The notes under the pieces are model-generated. The model worked only from the letters and a program-made list of their open reading frames with translations. It searched no databases and had not been told where the DNA came from. The position numbers and the translations under genes are program-made. Below, piece after piece: positions 62,073 to 64,000 of a stretch of DNA of 64,000 nt (position 1 is its first letter; each line of letters opens with the position of its first letter). Location of the stretch: NCBI RefSeq assembly GCF_004359545.1, contig NZ_SCWB01000012.1, positions 1-64,000 of the forward strand, given 5' to 3'. The DNA is from Macrococcus lamae. GTDB lineage: Bacteria > Bacillota > Bacilli > Staphylococcales > Staphylococcaceae.

Positions 62073-62124
62073 AAAATCCTCTTCAATCAGGCACTTGAAC
62101 ATGACTGATAGAAGAGGATTTTAC
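62073..62124. terminator. Bidirectional terminator
   Basis: AAAATCCTCTTC (62073-62084) and GAAGAGGATTTT (62111-62122) form a 12-bp stem with an inner ATCAG/CTGAT pair, between convergent genes. Confidence 0.85.
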
Positions 62125-62595
62125 TTATTTAATCTGCTTTTTCATTATGAATCCCGGATGACGTGGACCATGGATGGGTAGACCCAGTTCAAAGCCTTGC
62201 TTAATGTACATGTCCTTTGCTTTAGCGTTTGGTTCATCAACAATCAATGTGATCCATTCAACGTCAGGATAATAAGTGTTCACAAACCCAGGCAGTGCCT
62301 GTAATGCAGCTGTTGCGTAACCTTTCCTTAAATGACGGTGATCTGTCGAGAATGAGCTGACATAAATATAAGGCTCAACTTCGAAGCTCTGTCGGAATTC
62401 ACTATCGGTATCCAGCACAAAGAAGACAACTGCTTCTTCGTTTTCATTCAATCCTAAAACAAGCTGCATCGAAGTCTCGGTCTCTGCTTCCTTCATTTTG
62501 ACAGCGGGCGATTTAACGAATTTCAGCTGCGCTTCAGTCAGTTCATACTGATTGAGTTGATCGATCATCGTTTCATCATATTTAACTAATTTCAT
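62125..62595 (-). CDS. GNAT acetyltransferase
   Basis: A 156-residue GNAT protein: YVSSFSTDHRHLRKGYATAALQALPGFV carries the acetyl-CoA loop and VEWITLIVDEPNAKAKDMYIKQGFELG the final strands. Resembles spermidine-acetyltransferase-like GNATs with DUF-type N-terminus. It overlaps the next GNAT stop by 14 nt, so both are on one transcript. Confidence 0.83.
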   Translation of the reverse strand: MKLVKYDETMIDQLNQYELTEAQLKFVKSPAVKMKEAETETSMQLVLGLNENEEAVVFFVLDTDSEFRQSFEVEPYIYVSSFSTDHRHLRKGYATAALQALPGFVNTYYPDVEWITLIVDEPNAKAKDMYIKQGFELGLPIHGPRHPGFIMKKQIK

Positions 62596-63151
62596 GTTGC
62601 TGCTCCTTTAATAGAGATGAATGGTCATCGGAAATGGTCCAGTCTTCTTTCATCAGCGAAAAAATCCAGTCGTCATGAATGATATCATGATTGCCTTTCA
62701 CACAGTGCCGCAGTGTGCCTTCATGAATGAATCCAACTTTCTCAAGAAGGTGCTTTGAGGCAACATTCCCTTTAAAAACCCTTGCTGAAATAATGTCAGT
62801 ACCATTCTCAAAGAGGTGTGAAATCAGACCCACCAGCGCTTCCTGCATATACCCTTTCCCTGTGAACGCTTCATTCATATTATAGGAAATCATTTGACTA
62901 TTAACGTTATACCTAAGAGAATCATGAAATGCGTCCATCATTCCTATCATCGTATCGTCTTTCAAACAAATCGCGTACATCGTTTCTTCTTTAATTAAGT
63001 GCTCCAGTTCTTCTCTTGCTGCATCTTCTGTTAATTCAGGCATTGGATTATAGTTAAGAAATGGCTCGCTGTTACGTATAGTAATAAAATTATCAAAATC
63101 ACTACTGACAGGTCTTCTAATCATCAACCGTTCAGTTTCAAAGATTGTCAT
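62582..63151 (-). CDS. RimJ/RimL-type GNAT acetyltransferase
   Basis: A 189-residue acetyltransferase: FETERLMIRRPVSSDFDNFITIRNSEPF at the start, YNMNEAFTGKGYMQEALVGLISHLFE with the acetyl-CoA loop, and ARVFKGNVASKHLLEKVGFIHEGTLRHCVKGNHDIIHDDWIFSLM. This is the ribosomal-protein-alanine-type group. First of two overlapping GNAT genes. Substrate unknown. Confidence 0.85.
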   Translation of the reverse strand: MTIFETERLMIRRPVSSDFDNFITIRNSEPFLNYNPMPELTEDAAREELEHLIKEETMYAICLKDDTMIGMMDAFHDSLRYNVNSQMISYNMNEAFTGKGYMQEALVGLISHLFENGTDIISARVFKGNVASKHLLEKVGFIHEGTLRHCVKGNHDIIHDDWIFSLMKEDWTISDDHSSLLKEQQHEIS

Positions 63152-63251
63152 AAGGTGTGCTCCTTCTGTACTTTATCAATCATTGTTTTTATCATACTAT
63201 ACTGAATAGTCATTAACAGTACAATTAATAACATCATGTATTTTAAACTAT

Positions 63252-63282
63252 ATAAAAAACTACTCTCAGTTGAGAGCAGTTC
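63252..63282 (-). terminator. Terminator after ppsR
   Basis: ACT-A-CTCTCA pairs with TGAGAG-C-AGT around GT; a run of six T follows on the minus strand. Confidence 0.82.
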
Positions 63283-63285
63283 TTG

Positions 63286-63999
63286 TCAATGACGATTCAA
63301 ATGTTTCTCAATATAAAATGCTGATTCTTCAATTGATTTATACTCGGTATTGATAACAGTCGCATTCAGCCTCTCAAAGACTTCTTCTGCGTAGATCAAT
63401 TCTTCTTTGATGCGCTTCAAGTTATTGTAGTCAGCAGGTCCTTGCAGACCAAGCACTTTCACCCGTTCTGTACGGATGTTCATGATGTAGTTCGGTCCCG
63501 CTGTCAGTCCGAAGACTTTCAGATTTTTCTGCTTGAACAAGGCATCTGGAAGCGGTACTTCAGGAACAAGTGGAATGTTCGCAATCTTATAGCCTTTGTT
63601 CGCCAGATACATGCTGAGCGGTGTCTTCGATGTTCTTGATACCCCGACAATAACCGCATCTGCTTCACTTAAATCAGTGAAGTTCTTACCGTCGTCATAC
63701 TTCACTGAGTATTCCATCGCTTCGATACGCTTGAAATACTGGCTATTAAGTTTTCTGAGGGCACCACTTTCCATTAACGGCTCAATCGATGTCTCACGCT
63801 GAATAATCTGAATGAGACCGGACATATAATCCACATAAGGGACACCATGTTCAGCAGCGAAGTTTAAACCTATCTGATTGAGCTCCTGATTGACGAGTGT
63901 CGTCACAATAATCGCATGATTATCTTTAGCAAGCGTCAGTATATTCATGAACTGTTCCTGGTCTTTAATGAAAGGAAATTTCTTGATGGTCGCTGAGTC
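63286..63999 (-). CDS. ppsR: PpsR-type kinase/pyrophosphorylase (5' part outside window)
   Basis: Partial gene; the 5' end lies beyond 64000, since the frame stays open upstream of the first ATG (FPFIKDQEQF before M at 63948). It matches DUF299/PpsR regulatory proteins that phosphorylate and dephosphorylate pyruvate phosphate dikinase or PEP synthase. The P-loop-like VIVGVSRTSKTPLSMYLANKGYKIANIPLVPEV is the signature, and LFGLTAGPNYI-type segments follow. In staphylococci this gene sits between a CBS-domain regulator and dnaG. Ends with its own terminator. Confidence 0.9.
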   Translation of the reverse strand, partial: DSATIKKFPFIKDQEQFMNILTLAKDNHAIIVTTLVNQELNQIGLNFAAEHGVPYVDYMSGLIQIIQRETSIEPLMESGALRKLNSQYFKRIEAMEYSVKYDDGKNFTDLSEADAVIVGVSRTSKTPLSMYLANKGYKIANIPLVPEVPLPDALFKQKNLKVFGLTAGPNYIMNIRTERVKVLGLQGPADYNNLKRIKEELIYAEEVFERLNATVINTEYKSIEESAFYIEKHLNRH

Positions 64000-64000
64000 T

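Overview
The window looks like chromosomal DNA from a low-GC Gram-positive coccus of the family Staphylococcaceae, most likely a Macrococcus-type organism. This rests on protein-level resemblance (CspA, CsoR, ArsC, a 341-residue threonine aldolase, TagI, PpsR, a UDPGP-type uridylyltransferase) and on the gene order rrn leader - kbaA - salA, which recalls Bacillus. No tRNA, complete rRNA gene, CRISPR array, insertion sequence or prophage is visible. Most genes are on the minus strand, as is the rRNA operon that begins at the left edge, so minus is probably the leading strand here.

Layout. 1-424: promoters and leader of an rRNA operon reading leftwards out of the window. 0.4-8.0 kb: kbaA, salA, a cytoplasmic alpha-amylase, galE, an amidohydrolase and a zinc metallopeptidase. 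8-13 kb: a TipA-type MerR regulator with a textbook 19-bp-spacer promoter and an apparent internal start, an orphan membrane-fusion adaptor, a UDPGP uridylyltransferase and a lipoprotein. 13-20 kb: RarD, a SunI/YnzG-like protein, an SDR plus IsdG-type haem oxygenase pair, a YjiH transporter and a betaine-type BCCT carrier with an in-frame stop. 20-32 kb: MFS, NUDIX, methyltransferase, S66 and TagI genes, a doubly frameshifted Opp-type permease pair, ChrA, CDF exporter, Ohr and AmpS. 33-36 kb: copper regulon (copA; csoR-copZ). 36-40 kb: PadR-DUF2812, a GyrI-like protein, an ABC exporter and cspA. 41-44 kb: arsRBC. 44-47 kb: an ABC exporter with an intramembrane-sensing two-component system (LnrJK/DesKR type). 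47-64 kb: VOC and GNAT genes, a HigBA-type toxin-antitoxin pair, a broken YdcZ transporter, a DUF4188-LytTR-DUF3021 operon, Mn catalase, paiA, a glycosylase, lipase-like hydrolase, amidase, threonine aldolase and the 3' part of ppsR.

The window is rich in stress and detoxification functions: copper, arsenic, chromate, divalent cations, organic peroxide, H2O2, drug export and haem. Several control circuits can be read directly from the DNA: CsoR operators, tandem ArsR dyads, the MerR 19-bp spacer promoter, a PadR-proximal palindrome, and tandem dyads before the two-component ABC operon.

The least explained structures are three unrelated families of short repeated hairpins placed just after the stop codons of minus-strand genes (21201-21284; 35825-35855 plus 36909-37026; 60301-60420). 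Two are exact-period tandem triplets (41 and 40 bp), and arm changes between copies mostly keep base pairing, which suggests selection on RNA or cruciform structure. Four transporter genes are broken by single lesions, which points to gene decay or to sequence errors.
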